Below, piece by piece: positions 1 to 10,348 of a stretch of DNA of 64,000 bases (its first letter is position 1; each line of letters begins with the position of its first letter). The stretch lies in contig JARGXX010000095.1 of the NCBI GenBank assembly GCA_030374765.1, forward strand, positions 2,108,001-2,172,000, in the 5' to 3' direction. The notes beneath the pieces were generated by a model, which was given only the letters and a program-made list of their open reading frames with translations, was not told the DNA's origin and ran no database searches. Both the position numbers and the translations under genes were made by a program. The stretch is from Agarophyton chilense (Eukaryota; Rhodophyta; Florideophyceae; Gracilariales; Gracilariaceae).

Positions 1-787
1 TGCGAAGCAGTAAAAGAACAGCATTCTGCATCTCAGCTAAAATATAATCTTAATTTACCTGTGACTCCACGTTGGGTGCAGCAGATACTCTTATCTTTTT
101 CCAACATAAAGTATATGAAGATCAAGAAAGAACAAGAATTGACGCTAAAACACGTAAAAAAGGCTAAATTGGGCTAAAAACTTTCATGCTTTATCTTTAG
201 CACAGTGGTTATAATTTATATTTTCTGATGAAAAAAATATATACCCTGGATGGTCCAGACGGTTACCACTACTATTGGAACGATTTAGACAAGGAAGAAA
301 AGTTGTTTTCTAGAAGACAAGCTGGTGCAGGAAGGGTAATGGTTTGGCGAGCTTTTTGTGATGTTGAATACAGTATTCTAGCTCTTTTATTTGGTCATCA
401 AGATGTTAAGAAGTACTGCAGCACTTTAGAGAACTATTTGCTACCTCTATCTTCAAAGATCTACAGCGGAAGTTGGGTATTTCAGCAGGACAATTCTGCT
501 ATTCACCGTTCTAATGTTACGAAAAAGGGTTTGGTTCTAAAAATATTGAGGTAATGCAGTGGTCTGGACGCAGTCCTCATTTGCGCCCTATTGAGAATGT
601 ATGGGATATTTTATCTCGTGCAGTCTACGCAAATGCGAGGCAGTTTCTTGATATAAAAAGCCTTAAAAACGCAATTGTTGAAGAATTGGAGATATGGGGT
701 CAAACTCTGAAGTATAATTTACAAAAAAGTATGGAAAAGCGTTTTCTACAGGTGCTAAAAAGGAGTGGAAAGAGGAGGAGCTATTAA
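1..787 (+). pseudogene. Tc1/mariner transposase remnant, cut by the window's left edge
   Basis: Three frames together spell a Tc1-type transposase. Bases 1-177 read as a helix-turn-helix piece (VTPRWVQQIL) and end at a stop. Around 221 another frame gives the FSDEK block with the first catalytic Asp, then 228-554 gives LDGPDGYHYYW and the second-Asp block QQDNSAIHRS, and 554-787 gives SGRSPHLRPIENVW with the catalytic Glu. The family normally has these blocks in one frame of about 340 codons, so at least two frameshifts and one stop have broken it. The A-rich run near 231-238 and the overlap at 554 are the likely frameshift points. The 5' part and left terminal repeat lie outside the window, and I could not find the right terminal repeat. 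Identity is secure; activity is ruled out by the breaks. Confidence 0.9.
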
Positions 788-1031
788 GGTTGTGTTTTAG
801 CATGCTACAAATGAATTAATGTTATTTGTTCTATTCTATCTTTGCACTCCACAGTAGCCTTTTCCTGTTTTCTTGAGAAAAAAGTAGCGCTGAAAGAAGA
901 TGGCACAACTTTTGATACCTGTTTTATTGGTTGTCCACGTCGGCCGTCTTTAAATTGAAACACTCCCCGGGAATTCGAGAGACACACAAAATGTGGGTGT
1001 GTTCTCCTCTCCAACTACTAAAGCACATGTT

Positions 1032-1054
1032 TGTGTGTGTGTGTGTGTGTGTGT
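1032..1054. repeat. (TG)n microsatellite
   Basis: Eleven to twelve uninterrupted TG dinucleotides just after an ACATGTT sequence. No gene is attached to it. Confidence 0.95.
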
Positions 1055-1124
1055 CGCTGCGTGTGATACGAATGGGCCACTTGGCCGCAGAACAAGAGTG
1101 CCATGGCATAGGATTGGTCAACAG

Positions 1125-1233
1125 CGACACACGTGTAACAGTTGACCAATAGCGTGCCGTGGCACTCGGCTGTGCGGAAGAACAATGCTGAGGGTGACAC
1201 GTGTGTATCATTTGACCAATTGCGTGCCGTTGC
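1125..1233. repeat. Pair of imperfect ~40-bp direct repeats
   Basis: 1125-1164 and 1194-1233 share the pattern GACAC..GTGT...TTGACCAAT.GCGTGCCGT.GCA with a few substitutions, about 70 bp apart. They lie directly upstream of the tandem array at 1241. Confidence 0.75.
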
Positions 1234-1240
1234 ACACCTT

Positions 1241-1430
1241 GCTCCGGGACAACTCCCAGAGCAGGGTTTTCTACCCTGCTCCGGGACAGCTCCAAGAGCA
1301 GGGTTTCTCCACCCCGCTCCGAAACGAGTCCAAGAGCAGGGTTTCGCACCCCGCTCCAGGACGAGTCCAAGAGCAGGGTTTTTTTACTCCGCTCCAGGAA
1401 AAGTGCAGAGAGCAGGTTTTCTCACATACC
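1241..1430 (+). repeat. Tandem array of five ~38-bp units with hairpin character
   Basis: Five units each start GCTCC(G/A)GGA and contain CCAAGAGCAGGGTTT followed by a pyrimidine-rich end. GAGCAGGG and the CCCTGCTC/CCCCGCTCC at the next boundary can pair, so every junction could fold as a hairpin. A degenerate second group (AGAGCACGGTTT, three times) lies at about 1728-1790. Both groups are followed by a CGCGTATGA(C/G)TGCAA(T/C) sequence, so the array and its downstream flank were copied together. Confidence 0.8.
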
Positions 1431-1434
1431 GCGT

Positions 1435-2235
1435 ATGACTGCAATAACGCCTCATTGCGGCCCCACTACTGGGCACACAGTTGCGCAAACTTTCGATGCT
1501 AGGAGAAATTTAGATGGGGACGCGGTGAGACGTCCACAGGCACCAACGTGGTCTTTTGACGCTATCATGCCGACCGTTCCTTCAACCGATGCAGCCGAAG
1601 CTCGCAGATGGCAACAGTGCGAGCGTGCTGCTGTACGACGAAGAGCTGAAACTTCAGAACAGGCCAAAGAACGAAGGCGTTGCAACTAGGCACAAAATTG
1701 CGCACATGGGCGCTGCGAGCCAAGTCCAAAGAGCACGGTTTGTCACACAGAGCACGTTTTCTTACAGAGCACGGTTTCTCACACGTCGCGTATGAGTGCA
1801 ACGGCGCCTTATTGCGCCCTTATCTCTGGGCTCATCACCGCGCTCATGGGCGTTACGAGGTTGAGTTTAAACGGTGTGTGTGGGTTTGAACGAGGTACGC
1901 CATGACACGTCTACAGACATCAACCGGATTCCTTGCGCAATTTTGCCGAACGTACCTTCAATCGATTCAGATCAAGTTCTGAGAAGACAACAGGGTGAAC
2001 ACGCATCTGTGAGACGACGAAATGAAAGGGCAGGACCGACTGACAAGCGCAGGTAACGCAATGCAGAGAGAGCCAGGGAACAAGAGGCAAATAACACCAC
2101 TGCAAGGCGAAATACAAGATTTGAAAATGAAAAACAGCGACATTTTCAAAGTAGAGAGCTTAAAACACATAAAGAGCGCTGGCGCATATGTGGAAATTTT
2201 GAAATGCACTCACCGCGAGGGCTGCCTTTCTTGAT
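1435..2235 (+). other. Duplicated Arg-rich coding-like segment, probable transposon remnant
   Basis: Two stretches read as related peptides: about 1560-1685 (IMPTVPSTDA, then RRWQQCERAAVRRRAE) and about 1938-2056 (ILPNVPSIDS, then LRRQQGEHASVRRRNE). The second continues past an in-frame TAA at about 2054 as more Arg/Glu-rich sequence (RNAERAREQE, then RRNTRFENEKQRHF). Basic repeats of this style occur at the N-termini of some Helitron-type and STPR-like proteins, but I see no Rep or helicase domain. The two copies have diverged a lot. Both follow copies of the repeat described at 1241. Function unknown; a tandemly duplicated transposon fragment is the best guess. Confidence 0.45.
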
Positions 2236-4601
2236 CATTATCCTAAGCTGAAAAAAGGATTCATGTTAATGGTTCTGCAAAAATGGGACCCTTGGAAGAA
2301 GCATATGAATGGGGCAATATATGTAGTGGAACGAATGACAAGCAGCCTTTCTTCTTACGGTTAGCCACAAGTTCGTACAAAGGACAGCGTTTTGCTTGCC
2401 GAGAATGCTTTGAAAGCCTAGATACGATACGATTCTAGTTCCCGTTTTAACGCCCACGCAGTTTCCAGTAAAGATGTGCTTCGCACTGACTACCAAAAAC
2501 TTACAGGGGCGATGTTTTGGGAGTAGAGTTGGGTTCGACCTACGGAAACTGCTTTTCTCACTGCTTGCTCTATGTTGCTCTCTTCCGTACTACAAACCCT
2601 TCCAAGGTCAAATAATGTGTCGGCAACAGCGATAGAAACACATGTGATGTAGATTTTCGAGAAGTTTTTTTGTGAAAAGTGGTTGGATGATTAAAACTAG
2701 AGAAGAAATTCGTTTTTTTTTGCATTCCTTTTAAATCTTTTTCAATCTTATGCATTAGCCATACCCAAAAATGTTGCTTTCAAAAGCCAGTCCTGAACAA
2801 CAATTGCTACGAACTACTGTAAAGGCTTTTTCTCAACATATGTACACTGTCAAACGCGTGCAAAGCACGCTACGGAGCCACTCGTCTATTCTAATTTCGG
2901 TTAGTGTATAGCTAAGATTGTAGCATAATTTCACGAATATCACTGGATAGCTTGTATCTATTTGTAGTTTCCAGACAATTTTGAAAGGATTCCCATTATT
3001 TGACGGTAGTAGCATGAAGTCTTTGATTACCCATTCCATCAGTTCACGGAACGTTTTGAATGTCCCACGTAAAGCGCGTACGGTTAGGGAAGTCAGACGA
3101 CGAACTTCCTGGGCCCATAACAATGAAAGGAGTCTGTATCACAATAGAATTTACAGTAGGTTTATGGTAATGAACAGAAACGAACCAAGGAACAGTAGAT
3201 AGCTCTCGGGTCTTTTGAGAACAGGACCATAGTCGACCATAGGGGAGCATATATGTAAAACAGAGCTACAGTAGAATGGTCGGGGTACGGGTTACCAAGC
3301 CATCATGTAGTATCGATAACTCCTGCCAAAAGACTCGTAGCCACCGCAACTTAGAAACGATAGAATCGAATACAGCATTCGATAAAGACGAGCACAGGAA
3401 CAGATGCAGAAGATGATACCAGTAAACACAGACACAGTTCATACACCATCTGAATTTTCTTTGTTTCATACTTCGTGGACAATTTGATCTTGACAGTTCA
3501 CCAGAACATTGAGTCAGAAGCTTCGTGTACCACTGGTACATCAAACACTGCTTGAATCAGAGAAGCGACAAATGCATCCCGGCTTTCCCATTGCGACAAC
3601 AGTCATTGTCATCCAGTTTTTAGGTATAGAAGATAGTCTGTTTGACTGGATGGAACCAGTGCAGCACGGCAACAATGGTCCCCAGTTTCTTTGTACCAAT
3701 CGGGGCTCTTCCTACCATCATGGGTAATCAGAACTTGGGTGATAGAAATAATTAGATACTAACCTATTCTGTGGAACCACCAAGGTACTGCAAAGCTTCT
3801 TGAAGAAAGCTATCCCTCTTCTCGTGAAACGATGGGCTATCCTTTGCGAACCCATTGTGATGGTGACGCTTCTAGAATATAGATTGGTCAAAAAGAATAT
3901 CCTAATTCTGTCGTCAAAAGAACTTGGGTTCATCTGCATTCCCAGCATACTTTTAGGTAGCTTGAGGGATTTTGGTTTTAGGGGTCCGGTATCTCCAAAG
4001 CCACCAGACATGCGGGTCGCGAGTACAATACTACCTGAAATGTGTGACCGAGGTCTTGTACATCGAAATTGCATCTCTCTGCGCTCTCTGGGCTATGAAG
4101 TTCCTTGGCTGTCCGCGCAACCTGCTGGCCAAAACGGGCCAGTGCCTTTGAAACCCTAACGTCTTCACTCGATTAGCTCCAAATCAATCCGTCGTGGATT
4201 GATTCTGATATGCTTGCTTCCCATCACGAGAATGGCAAACTTCCAAATATATTTCGTCACATAGTCGGCCTTGTCGCAGGTTGTTTACTGTTTCCCAGTG
4301 CAGCGGTTTTGAACTCATGAAATTCAACACATCTTATGTTCCAGCAGCCAATTGCTTTTGCTTGATCGCTGGTGCACAAGGAACCCGCTACTAACACTGT
4401 ATACAAACTTCTCTATCAATCAAATTCAGCACAACAGATTATTCTCGCTCAATGTCTTGATTTCTGTGCGTGGTCAACACCTGCACTTCCCCCAAGTTAC
4501 CAGTACATGTTTGTGGTTCTTGTCTACGAATACCAGTGGGCTGTGCTGCTTTCAATACGTGCTTTGTTGATGCCGAGAGGAAGATTCGACCGCCGGTTGA
4601 T
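2236..4601. other. Stretch without a recognisable gene
   Basis: Only short, mutually overlapping frames are present, the longest about 119 codons at 3800-4159 (+) and 118 codons on the other strand over the same bases. None has a motif I recognise. Possibly old transposon sequence, and it may include the promoter or an upstream exon of the gene starting at 4602. Confidence 0.5.
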
Positions 4602-5819
4602 ATGAATACGTCTACTACATATCAATCTGGAGTTCTTACTGCCGTCGATGTGTTTCAATCCGCTTTGGGAAATCTCCCATTGGACCTAAAACCTCATGAA
4701 TGCCCGCAAACCGATTTGGGTCGGACCTTTTTATTGCGCAATATGCTCGATACCGGGTCCCTTTCTTTTGCGAAATGGGATTACGACGAAGTTTGTGTTT
4801 TTCTTTTCTGCACTTATCCGAGACCATTGTTTAGTGAATGCTGTCGGATTGGCGGAGGTTCACAGTTTTTTAATGCGGTCTACGAAAACTGGCAGCCATC
4901 TTTCGAATTCTATGCATACGCCGTGTGGGAGTATACAAGGAGAGATGCTGTTTTGTTTGGCCATTGGTTGTTCTTGCTACTAGATGAACAGCGCCCTTCG
5001 AAGCAAGAAATGGGACAAGTTTTGTTCAGTAAGATGGTTGTGTCTGGCATGATCACCGAAAGTGATTGTGCGAGTGTTGCGGGAGCCCTCATCTTGTACC
5101 CTATGGAAAACACGTATGCTCGAGAACACGAACAAGAAATTGACGCTTATTCCATATGTTTGGAACCATGTGAAGTCGGGTTGCTTTGTAGAAGTCTTTT
5201 CTTGCATCGCGCAGTTGAGCGATCGATGTGCAAGTGTAATTATCGAGATGGAGCAAATGTGATGGCGCAATGTGAATGCGGAGATAGTAGTGTGGGGGGA
5301 GACATGCTTACAGCCACATTCTCAGATGATATGGATAAAGAATACGCAACGGTGATCTTTCGACGGATCTTAGAGCGACATCACCGTGATGCCGTAGCCT
5401 ATGATCGACGTTGGACTCAAGAAAACAGAGATGACTTCCTTCGAAGTGCTTGCGAGTATGTGTTTGGGGAGAAAGTATACGCTGAGATATATCAGAAGCT
5501 GCACTGTGGGAAGAATCCCAGGGTGGAACAACGAAACCCAAGACCATTAACAAAGGGGGAGATTCAAACAAAAGCTCCTGAGATAGATCGTAACCATGAT
5601 CGCATCTTTTCAAACAAGAAGGGCTGTGTGGTTCCATTTTGTCGTCAATTGACGAAGAAAGACTGCTCCAATGTTTCGTGCCGAACTCATTGTCTGCAAC
5701 TAGGGTACCATAATTGTAAGTCCCATCGATTCTATTGCCCAAAAGGAGGACCTAGCTATTTGCCTCGTAGGGGTATTGTGTTCCTTCCAGATCACATTCA
5801 CAATCGTGGGAAGACGTGA
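4602..5819 (+). CDS. Cys-rich protein with a C-terminal zinc-knuckle-like motif, function unknown
   Basis: A single open frame of 405 codons from the first in-frame ATG. The frame is open upstream to about 4470 and that part is also Cys-containing, so an upstream exon is possible. Residues 1-340 are a globular, Cys-containing region of no family I know, with a CNCxxGxxxxxxCxCG-like cluster near residues 210-225. Residues 342-376 form a tight Cys/His module with spacing C-x4-C-x7-C-x4-C-x3-C-x7-C-x2-H, containing KKDCSNVSCRTHC. This resembles the small zinc-binding modules of the plant SHI/STY/LRP1 type and similar fungal knuckles, by spacing and the KKDC..xxCR.HC pattern only. A nucleic-acid or protein-binding role is inference. 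No signal peptide or membrane segment is obvious. The base composition is like the other host genes. It stands alone between two non-coding stretches. Confidence 0.75.
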   Translation: MNTSTTYQSGVLTAVDVFQSALGNLPLDLKPHECPQTDLGRTFLLRNMLDTGSLSFAKWDYDEVCVFLFCTYPRPLFSECCRIGGGSQFFNAVYENWQPSFEFYAYAVWEYTRRDAVLFGHWLFLLLDEQRPSKQEMGQVLFSKMVVSGMITESDCASVAGALILYPMENTYAREHEQEIDAYSICLEPCEVGLLCRSLFLHRAVERSMCKCNYRDGANVMAQCECGDSSVGGDMLTATFSDDMDKEYATVIFRRILERHHRDAVAYDRRWTQENRDDFLRSACEYVFGEKVYAEIYQKLHCGKNPRVEQRNPRPLTKGEIQTKAPEIDRNHDRIFSNKKGCVVPFCRQLTKKDCSNVSCRTHCLQLGYHNCKSHRFYCPKGGPSYLPRRGIVFLPDHIHNRGKT

Positions 5820-8006
5820 CTCGAGTACAATATATATCTTCAGTATCACTTGGCAGAAATGTACCCTCTGATAGATACAAGTAACTGCACCTGCTTTGAA
5901 CAACAACACCCTCAAATGGATCATCTAAAACAGACTACGAAGCTCTCTGAAGTTCAGTATTGTATCGGAACAGTAAACGAATTGAACGTTTTCCACGCAA
6001 TTGAAAGATTTTGACTTTGTCAGCACTGCCATAATAGACCTCAGTGTAAGTGATACAGTTCATAGATCTGCCGAACTGCAAAACTAGCCTCGAGTGCTAA
6101 GGTAGCTGGACTTGACTCTTCAGGACCCAGCAAGGTCGGACCGAGACCAATTCACAGCCTTGTGTCGTCCGCTCTGAGGATACTAGTCGTAATCAGCAAT
6201 CGGTGCATGCGAGATGCCGTCTTCTGCGACGTGTATTTGTGTTTGATTTGTGCAAAAGTAGGGCAGTGTGCGTCGGAATCAAACTACGAAGGATAACTTA
6301 CCTATCATCCGTGCCTGTGTGCCCTTCCGGTAGACAGCAACACGTACTGTAGTTGGGTGTATCCCTAGTATTTGTCACCGATGATAATTGATTGATGCGT
6401 TCTTGAGGCGTAGAGCGTGGCATCGCTCCCACGCTCCAAGAATTCGGTATTGTTTGTGAGATGTAAGAACTGGCTCACCTCGTGACATGCACAGTAACTC
6501 GTGTTGTGCTCGTAGCCGAAAGGTTTGTTTCATACCACTCGTCCTGCACTGCGACGTGACAGTAGCGTATCACTGTGAATGAGTCCAGATTCAGTGGGTC
6601 TTCTCTCGAAGCGGGCGCTCAATGTCGCGTTTTGGCGCTCGATCGGTTACATTGTTGATAGAAAGTGAGTACCCGGGAGTATTTGTTGGTCCATTCCCAC
6701 CATTTGGTATTGTGGAACAGGGAATCAATTTGGAATGGATACCCTAAACCCCTAAACACGATAGGCTGGGTTGAAAAGCTCTATACACGAACAAAAGGCG
6801 AAAAACGTAGCGAAAAGATCGGCAACAGGGGACATGCCCTTGTGACAATATCAAGCAGGTTGGCGGCAATTGGCAGGCGAGCATTGGTGCGTCGACGTGA
6901 AAACGCCTCCAGCCGCGAATGGCGCCGGCGAGATATTGTTGGAGCGCAAAGCCCTAGAGCGTGTGGCGAAGCGGAGTGCGGCTCTACGGCGGCGCGCGGG
7001 CGACGGGTGAATGGCTGACATGGAGTGAATGATGTGAACGCTGTAGCGTGCGGAAGATATGGGCATCACACCGACGGTTGAGAACGTTCCAACGTCTGCG
7101 ATACGTCGCGCAGAGGGAGCGCACAGAATTGCACGGTTATCGCATCGCACGCAGAAACGGGGGATAGTTGGCGTTCGTGGGGCATGCAGGCGGCGACGGC
7201 ACGCGCGACTAGCAGCGTTTGGGCGCGCCTCGCTGTGAAAATCTGTGATGAATCTGAGCCGCATATACAAAAAAAGCCACCAAGGCGCGGGCGCAGCGCG
7301 TCGCAGCGGCGGCACCATTGGGCCACTTGGGCGGCCATATCTGCCAGAATCTCGCTTGCACCAATGGCGCGCGCGTCAAACCGCCAACCAAATCTGTAGA
7401 TTCTTACAAGCTCGTCGGCCACTGCGCCGCGGACACGTGTCCCTCCCCACCGGCCCAAATATCTTGACAGATATTTGGAACGCGTGTTGTGGCGCGCGTC
7501 CACCGCACGCTCCGTTCACGCGCGCTGCATCGGACGGAAAGACGCCAACTGCGCTGCGCGCCGCCGGCGTGTCGCCGCTGTGACGTGCTCGCGCGCATTT
7601 TGTGGTCAATGCCTCCACCCGCCCTATTTACGCCCCACCACCCACCCCCATCCGTCGCCCGCGACACCTTTGCATCTTTGCATCTAGCCACACACGTTCT
7701 TCGTGTCCATTCGCATTTGTCCCGCTTATTAACGCTATCTTTCCCGCCGCCGCCGCCGCTCTTCGTGCATCACTGCTTGCTGCCACGCACTCTCACCCTT
7801 CCGTCGTCGCGCTGTTGCCACCTTCATTAGCCTAATTCCACAACCTTTCGACCTTCACAACACACCTCACACCACGCAACAAGCTCCTCCACTTCCCTGC
7901 GTTTTCACTTCGCCTCAATCCCCCGTCACACCCTCAACTTGCGTACGAGGCGCTAGCTCCTCATCTTCTGCGCGCACAAGTGCGCCTCAGCCTCAGTCTG
8001 CGCACG
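5820..8006. other. Long intergenic region with a GC-rich core
   Basis: 5820-6850 shows nothing recognisable. From about 6850 to 7700 the sequence becomes strongly GC-rich, and all six frames are open for long stretches, as expected from composition alone. From about 7600 to 8000 it is C/T-rich on the + strand and runs into the CCT gene at 8007. The last part is probably the promoter and 5' UTR of that gene. Confidence 0.55.
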
Positions 8007-8567
8007 ATGGCATCGAGCGCAACCGCCGCCCCATCCATGTCTCGGATAAGCAGCGAGACCAACTTGGCTGTCCAACTGCTCTTGGCCGTCAGTGATGCCC
8101 GTCATTGTCGACCGTCGTCCAAAACCACCCGCCCTAATTCGAGCAGTGCAACTTCGTCAGACCTACCTGGCGACTCAAGTGACGACTCCGAATCAACTGA
8201 CTGCGCTGTCACGCCAAACCACTCCCCAAATCTGCACCAGAAACGTTCGTCTCATCCTGCCGCATCGCCGAGGGGTGTGCCACCAACTTTCGGGCGAGGT
8301 GACGCCACCTTTTTCAAGTACAATTACGAGGAAAGACAAGAGGCGCTAAAGCGGTTCCGTGAGAAGAAAAGGCGTCGTCAGTTTCAAAAGAGAGTCAGAT
8401 ACATGGTGAGGAAACGCCTGGCAGAGACCAGACCTCGGTATAAGGGACGCTTTTCGAAACCCCCACCAGGTGAAAACTACGACGATGGCACCCCGGGACC
8501 TCCGGCCAGGCCACGTTCGCCAAAGAAGGGCGAAACAACACAAGAAAAGGACAAAGCTGCACAATGA
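8007..8567 (+). CDS. CCT-motif protein
   Basis: 186 residues from the first ATG of the frame (the frame is open a little upstream, without an ATG). Residues 1-109 are Ser/Pro/Thr-rich and probably disordered. Residues 110-151 are a near-canonical CCT motif: RQEALKRFREKKRRRQF followed by VRYMVRKRLAETRPRYKGRF. The tail is Pro/Lys-rich. In plants CCT motifs occur in CONSTANS-like, PRR and CMF proteins, where they act in nuclear import and in binding DNA or NF-Y. This protein has no B-box zinc finger or response-regulator domain, so it resembles the CCT-only (CMF-like) class. A nuclear transcription-associated role is inferred from the family. Its 5' flank is a long pyrimidine-rich stretch. Confidence 0.9.
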   Translation: MASSATAAPSMSRISSETNLAVQLLLAVSDARHCRPSSKTTRPNSSSATSSDLPGDSSDDSESTDCAVTPNHSPNLHQKRSSHPAASPRGVPPTFGRGDATFFKYNYEERQEALKRFREKKRRRQFQKRVRYMVRKRLAETRPRYKGRFSKPPPGENYDDGTPGPPARPRSPKKGETTQEKDKAAQ

Positions 8568-8950
8568 GTCAAAAGCCTGTACTTCACCGGTTTGGGATCC
8601 TTCGGCCTCTCAGTAGTCGGGTATGCCAATGCCCCTGAACAGTGCCTGTTCAGTATATCTTCTGTATAGTTTGAGTCGTCACCAGAGTTGCATTCCCAAT
8701 GAACTCGTACATTTCTGCACACATCGTAGCCGACGTGTGCAGCTAATACTTCGGCTTTCCGCAATGCACCCAATTGGATGCTTACTGATATTGATATGAC
8801 CCCCGAAATACAAAGTGATTATCCGTTCCTAGGAATGCCCCATGCCTTAGAGACAAAGTATTCAGACATTTCGACAAAATAGTGTACACCCCCTTCAGCG
8901 CTCCGGTCCGAGGATAGGTGGGGAAGCTCTCTGTAAGAGACGACGTGTGT

Positions 8951-8960
8951 TATATATAAA
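8951..8960 (+). promoter_or_regulatory. TATA-box candidate for the gene at 9094
   Basis: TATATATAAA lies 134 bp upstream of the ATG at 9094, in the short space after the CCT gene. Its position suits a core promoter with a ~100-base 5' UTR. Prediction by pattern only. Confidence 0.5.
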
Positions 8961-9093
8961 CTTGCGTTTCGAGACCCTGTTCTGACAGCGCGGTGTTTCG
9001 TTTACTTCATGCACCCAGCACCCTCACAGCGAAGCGAAGCTTGCGTTTCAGTCATCGATTTGGGTTTCGGTACAGATATCCAATCGAAACACC

Positions 9094-10332
9094 ATGCTTT
9101 CGTGGTCTGACAAGGTGCAGAACTCCTTCGCACGTTTTCAAGTCTTCTCATGTTTTGCAATCTTACTTTCGTCTGTCACGAAGGTGTTGTACTCGAAAAC
9201 GATGAGAAATAAAGGAAGCAAGTTGACTTCAAAAAGCCGTGCTGGAGACGCCCTAGACGACATCGAATGTATGCTAGACACACTTCTCGATGTCGATACC
9301 CATGTTACAGACCACTTCACTCCTCCAAACGGTTCCGCTAATACGCCTGACGTTTCCGTCCGTCGAGAACAAGAATCATTGAGCGATGTTGTAGATGAAG
9401 ATGGAGTTCAAAAAGCCAACACTTCGGGACCATCAAAAACAAAAAGAGTCGTACGTAAGAATATGGAAAACAGAACGAAGCGCATGAATGAATCTCATCG
9501 CAATATGGCTCCTCAGCAGCGGGTTCGCAAACATCTGGCTCGAGCCCCTCGCTCTTCCATCAAGCCTTCCGTGCGAAAAAGTATGAGGCGCACAAAGGAA
9601 AAGGACATTAGTCCATTGATACAAGCCCTGGGCGGAATAACTGATGACCAGAGTGAACACTCGTCTGAGGAAAAAGACGACCAGCAATTCTTACATAACC
9701 TGAAGCGCATGGCGGAGCAAAGGCGGCAGGTATGTCACAAGAAGTTGTTCACGACACACTGACTGAACCGACCAGGATGCCTTTCTGACACTGACTGTGA
9801 TACAGATTGAAAAGCGTCGGCGCAACGCTAGGAATGCACAAGTAGAGAAGAAGATGAAGGTCATTATGGGTCAAACAGAAGAAAGAATGCGAGAACTAAT
9901 TGGCTCCACAGCCAATAAAATCTCAAAGGCAGTTCAGAACGTGGCGAAGCTGATACCCAATACTCTCGATGACGAGTTGAAAGCCCTCAAGGTAAGTGAG
10001 TAGATTGTGAATCACTCACCCTCTTCACACAGGATGCTATATCGATCTCTGACAAGCCGCTACTTCATATCCCAATCTGGAAGGCAACCGCTGCAGAAGA
10101 CAAGCATACACCGACAAAAAAGACGGAAGCTGTGACCACGCTCTCGGATAAGCTTCAGAACGAACTCAAGAGCTTTCAAACTCAAATGAACTCAAATGAA
10201 GAAATACACAACGAAAAGATTGAGAATGCTACCGCGCTTACCAAGAAAAGCTTTCAAAAGCGCCGAGATTTTCGTGGTATTCTCGTGGAAGTCGAACAAG
10301 TTCTTCAGAAGGGTCATCCGGATGAGCATTAA
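9094..10332 (+). CDS. Three-exon gene for a Lys/Glu-rich coiled-coil protein
   Basis: Exons 9094-9729, 9806-9991 and 10033-10332 join in phase 0 to give 373 residues. The introns are 76 and 41 bp and have good ends: GTATGT..TACAG and GTAAGTGAG..CACAG. The N-terminus has a hydrophobic stretch (about residues 13-32). A second ATG at 9202 would omit it, so the start is uncertain. Residues 45-190 are charged and probably disordered. Residues about 195-275 (KRMAEQRRQIEKRRRNARNA and onward) and 295-365 look helical and coiled-coil forming. I recognise no domain; a structural, cytoskeletal or chromosome-associated role is possible but unsupported. The stop codon lies 16 bp from the stop of the convergent methyltransferase, so the two transcripts' 3' ends must overlap. 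A TATA-like box is at 8951. Confidence 0.75.
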
Positions 10333-10348
10333 TTCAGTATCCGGCAGG

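Noticed and set aside
6851-7830. Several overlapping frames of 100-155 codons
   Set aside because: Open in all frames because of GC-rich composition; no frame stands out.
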